DNA of 64,000 nucleotides from positions 62,001 to 126,000 of the forward strand of contig JASGKW010000011.1 in NCBI GenBank assembly GCA_049840515.1, given 5' to 3'. The notes beneath the pieces were generated by a model that saw only the letters and a program-made list of their open reading frames with translations, had not been told where the DNA came from and ran no database searches. Positions 61,732 to 64,000 of this stretch are shown in pieces; within the stretch, counting starts at the first letter, position 1, and each line of letters opens with the position of its first letter. Origin of the DNA: Muricomes sp049840515. Its GTDB lineage: Bacteria > Bacillota > Clostridia > Lachnospirales > Lachnospiraceae. The translations under genes and the position numbers were made by a program.

Positions 61732-63003
61732 ATGGCAGGAAGAGTAAGTGATGATACAGTAAGATGTTCCTTCTGCAATAAGGCACAGGCACAGGTGCGC
61801 AAACTGATAGCGGGTCCAAATGGGGCATACATTTGTGATGAGTGTATTGATGTATGTGCAGAAATTATTGAAGAAGAATTTGAATACGAAGAAGGAAAAA
61901 AATTTGATGACATTAATCTCCTGACACCGGAAGAACTGAAGAACTTCCTGGATGAGTATGTTATTGGTCAGGATGAGGCAAAGAAAGTTCTTTCTGTAGC
62001 CGTATATAATCACTATAAACGGATTATGGCAGAACAGGATTTGGGAGTGGAGCTGCAGAAGAGTAACATACTGATGCTGGGACCTACCGGCTGTGGTAAG
62101 ACATTGCTCGCTCAGACACTGGCAAAAGTCCTGAATGTGCCGTTTGCGATTGCAGATGCCACAGCACTGACAGAAGCCGGTTATGTGGGTGAGGATGTGG
62201 AAAATATTCTCCTGAAAGTTATTCAGGCTGCGGATGGTGATATTGAACGTGCAGAGCATGGCATCATATATATTGATGAGATTGATAAGATTACAAGAAA
62301 ATCAGAGAACCCTTCCATTACCCGCGATGTATCAGGTGAAGGTGTGCAGCAGGCTCTGCTGAAAATTGTAGAAGGTACAGTTGCATCTGTTCCCCCGCAG
62401 GGCGGCAGAAAGCATCCTCATCAGGAGTTGATACAGATTGACACCACAAATATCCTGTTTATATGCGGAGGTGCTTTTGAAGGAATTGATAAGCTGATTG
62501 AGACACGTCTGGATAAGAAATCCATTGGATTTAATGCGGAGGTTGCCTCTAAGAGTGAGCGGAATGTGGATGAACTTCTCCACCAGGCTCTCCCTCAGGA
62601 TTTGGTAAAGTTTGGTCTTATACCAGAGCTGGTGGGACGTCTGCCGGTTACTGTTTCTCTGGATATGCTGGATAAGGAAGCATTAATCAGAATCCTGACA
62701 GAGCCAAAGAGCGCCATTGTCAAACAGTACCAGAAGCTGCTGGAGCTGGACGGAGTGAGGCTGGATTTTGATAAGGATGCCCTCTATGCAATCGCAGAGA
62801 CATCTCTTGCCAGAAAGACCGGGGCGAGAGGCTTGCGGGCGATTATGGAAACAATCATGATGGATACTATGTTTAAGGTTCCGTCTGATGATACAATCAA
62901 AGGATGCCGGATAACAAAAGAAGTGGTAAAAGGAACAGGAGAACCCATGTATGAACGTGATGGGGAAGAACGCAAATCATTTCTGACATCAGAGAGTGCA
63001 TAA
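61732..63003 (+). CDS. clpX: ClpX ATPase subunit of Clp protease
   Basis: ATG 61732 (MAGRVSDDTVRCSFCNKAQ) is chosen over the upstream in-frame start at 61720; GAGGTG is upstream. The 423-residue AAA+ unfoldase has an N-terminal zinc finger (Cys12, Cys15, Cys35, Cys38), Walker A GPTGCGKT near residue 119, Walker B IIYIDEIDK, the pore loop GYVGED, the RH-type sensor GLIPELVGRLP and sensor 2 in KTGARGLRAIME. The ClpP-docking loop and the rest of the C-terminal domain are in place. It is followed by a terminator and then lon. Confidence 0.97.
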   Translation: MAGRVSDDTVRCSFCNKAQAQVRKLIAGPNGAYICDECIDVCAEIIEEEFEYEEGKKFDDINLLTPEELKNFLDEYVIGQDEAKKVLSVAVYNHYKRIMAEQDLGVELQKSNILMLGPTGCGKTLLAQTLAKVLNVPFAIADATALTEAGYVGEDVENILLKVIQAADGDIERAEHGIIYIDEIDKITRKSENPSITRDVSGEGVQQALLKIVEGTVASVPPQGGRKHPHQELIQIDTTNILFICGGAFEGIDKLIETRLDKKSIGFNAEVASKSERNVDELLHQALPQDLVKFGLIPELVGRLPVTVSLDMLDKEALIRILTEPKSAIVKQYQKLLELDGVRLDFDKDALYAIAETSLARKTGARGLRAIMETIMMDTMFKVPSDDTIKGCRITKEVVKGTGEPMYERDGEERKSFLTSESA

Positions 63004-63010
63004 AAAGTTT

Positions 63011-63050
63011 GGGCGGGTGCAATGGTAGAACCATGTATCCGCCCTTTTAT
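63011..63050 (+). terminator. Terminator between clpX and lon
   Basis: GGGCGG and ATGGT (63011-63025) pair with ACCAT and CCGCCC (63030-63044), with a small internal mismatch, followed by TTTTATG. It implies a separate promoter for lon. Confidence 0.75.
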
Positions 63051-63061
63051 GTCATGTAGGA

Positions 63062-63076
63062 AAGTTCGCCGAACTT
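63062..63076. promoter_or_regulatory. Perfect inverted repeat upstream of lon
   Basis: AAGTTCG (63062-63068) and CGAACTT (63070-63076) are exact reverse complements around one C. It lies 38 bp before the lon start and may be a repressor site controlling lon; I cannot assign the regulator. Confidence 0.45.
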
Positions 63077-63114
63077 GTCCATTTTGTTATAAACACAATT
63101 AGAAGGAGAACATT

Positions 63115-64000
63115 ATGAAAAGTGAGACGCAGAGTCTTCCTATGGTAGCTCTCAGAGGCATGACAATCATGCCTGGAACGGTTGTTCATTTTGATGTGAG
63201 CCGCCAGCAATCCATAACAGCGGTTCAGGAAGCTATGGTGGAGAATCAAAAGATTTTCGTGATAACTCAGAGAGATACAGAGATAGAGAAGCCCAAACAG
63301 CAGGATTTGTTTGAGGTAGGAACCATCGGCACAATTAAGCAGATTATTAAACTTCCCCGGCAGATAGTGCGGGTCCTCGTGGAAGGTGAGACGAGAGGAA
63401 TACTTGACAAGATTGAGTATGAGGAGCCATACCTGCGCGCCGGAGTGGAGATTGTCGATGATGAGGATACTACTGTTTTAGATGATTTAAATGAAAAGGC
63501 CATGGAGCGAAGTCTGAAAGATATGTTTATAGATTTTGCTGCTAAAAATGGAAAATTGTCAAAAGAGGCAGTTGCTCAGATTTTGGAAGCTAAAGGCTTA
63601 AAAAATCTGGTGGATGAAATTGCTGCAAATATACCTTTATTTTATACAGACTTACAGGAGATTTTAAATGAGACGGATTTCTGGAAGAGATATGAAGTGT
63701 TGTCCTTTAAGCTGGTGAATGAAGTTCAGATTATGGATATCAAAGAAGAAATTCAGTTGAAAGTAAAGGAACGGGTGGATAAGCACCAAAAAGAATATAT
63801 TCTCAGAGAGCAGTTAAAACTAATCAGGGAAGAGCTGGGAGATGACACTACAATGTCCGATGCGGATGAATTCGTGAAAGCTGCAAAGGCATTGAAAGCG
63901 CCAAAAGAAGTGAGAGAGAAGCTGATGAAGGAAATCAGCAGATTTAAAAGCTCACCGGGCAGTCAGGCTGAGAGCGGGGTAATCCGCACTTATATTGAAA
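63115..64000 (+). CDS. lon: Lon protease, N-terminal part (cut by window end)
   Basis: ATG 63115 (MKSETQSLPMVALRGMTIMPGTVVHFDV) follows AGAAGGAG. The 295 codons present cover the LAN substrate-binding domain (about residues 8-200; LPRQIVRVLVEGETRGIL) and the start of the helical region before the ATPase (KERVDKHQKEYILREQLKLIREELGDD). The frame is open to the right edge, so the AAA+ and Ser-Lys protease domains lie outside. Lon degrades damaged and regulatory proteins. It completes the tig-clpP-clpX-lon order. Confidence 0.95.
   Translation, partial: MKSETQSLPMVALRGMTIMPGTVVHFDVSRQQSITAVQEAMVENQKIFVITQRDTEIEKPKQQDLFEVGTIGTIKQIIKLPRQIVRVLVEGETRGILDKIEYEEPYLRAGVEIVDDEDTTVLDDLNEKAMERSLKDMFIDFAAKNGKLSKEAVAQILEAKGLKNLVDEIAANIPLFYTDLQEILNETDFWKRYEVLSFKLVNEVQIMDIKEEIQLKVKERVDKHQKEYILREQLKLIREELGDDTTMSDADEFVKAAKALKAPKEVREKLMKEISRFKSSPGSQAESGVIRTYIE

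Noticed and set aside
1..64000. tRNA or rRNA genes
   Set aside because: No cloverleaf-like or rRNA-conserved sequence was recognised in the non-coding gaps; short gaps make a missed tRNA unlikely, though a dedicated scan was not possible.

Overview
The window looks like a chromosomal segment of an anaerobic, low-to-mid GC member of the Clostridia, most probably a Lachnospiraceae-like gut Firmicute. This rests on strong AGGAGG-type ribosome binding sites, TTGACA/TATAAT promoters, the gene order tig-clpP-clpX-lon, a 2-oxoacid:ferredoxin oxidoreductase, a single-chain pyruvate carboxylase, and many TetR and XRE regulators. No rRNA, tRNA or CRISPR array was seen.

Layout. 1-1843: very AT-rich, unrecognised membrane gene cut by the left edge. 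1953-2136: clustered short repeats and hairpins resembling a mobile-element end. 2205-11692: one TetR-controlled transport operon (frameshifted TetR, small Cys-rich KTR protein, two half-size ABC exporters, then a five-gene nickel/peptide-type ABC importer). 11800-13504: a fluoride-response locus with crcB, a canonical fluoride riboswitch, a decayed second riboswitch, a tandem DUF190 protein and two related leader elements with terminators. 13617-18491: flavin amine oxidase, PAS-GGDEF protein, QueD-like protein with a zinc ribbon, a truncated cation-efflux gene, a tyrosine phosphatase. 18689-26794: cupin, KorA/KorB, nitrilase-type amidase, DegV, dihydropyrimidinase, MFS exporter. 26988-31003: 7TM-GGDEF cyclase and a chemotaxis receptor. 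31044-33782: TetR plus a frameshifted YhgE/Pip protein. 33865-35136: a triple Rid protein interrupted by an amber codon. 35416-39867: flavin reductase, DUF2249-type protein, methyltransferase, TetR relic, NrdI, two membrane proteins and an XRE regulator. 39894-42861 (minus): metal P-type ATPase, CsoR repressor with operator, TetR. 43052-45443: gene relics, XRE regulator, third GGDEF protein. 45532-46752 (minus): encapsulin shell with encapsulated-ferritin cargo. 47225-52568: pyruvate carboxylase and GAPDH, both broken by indels, with a Nim-like protein between them. 52631-56820 (minus): a second TetR/ABC/ABC module paralogous to the one at 2283-6825. 57028-59717: PLP enzyme, XRE, CYTH and DJ-1 proteins. 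59824-64000: tig, clpP, clpX and the start of lon.

How the parts relate. The two TetR/ABC/ABC modules match gene by gene, and each TetR promoter carries an operator with two AACANYGTT half sites spaced 13 bp apart, so they share a regulatory design. The fluoride locus joins an exporter, a DUF190 protein and RNA switches that use the same CTGATGAC segment as aptamer 3' end and terminator arm. Metal and iron handling recurs (CsoR/ATPase, encapsulin/ferritin, the ABC systems), and three GGDEF proteins plus one chemoreceptor point to c-di-GMP and motility control.

Caution. At least five coding regions are broken by small indels, including gap and pyc, where protein conservation continues straight across the breaks. 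This favours sequencing or assembly error over gene decay for several of them.
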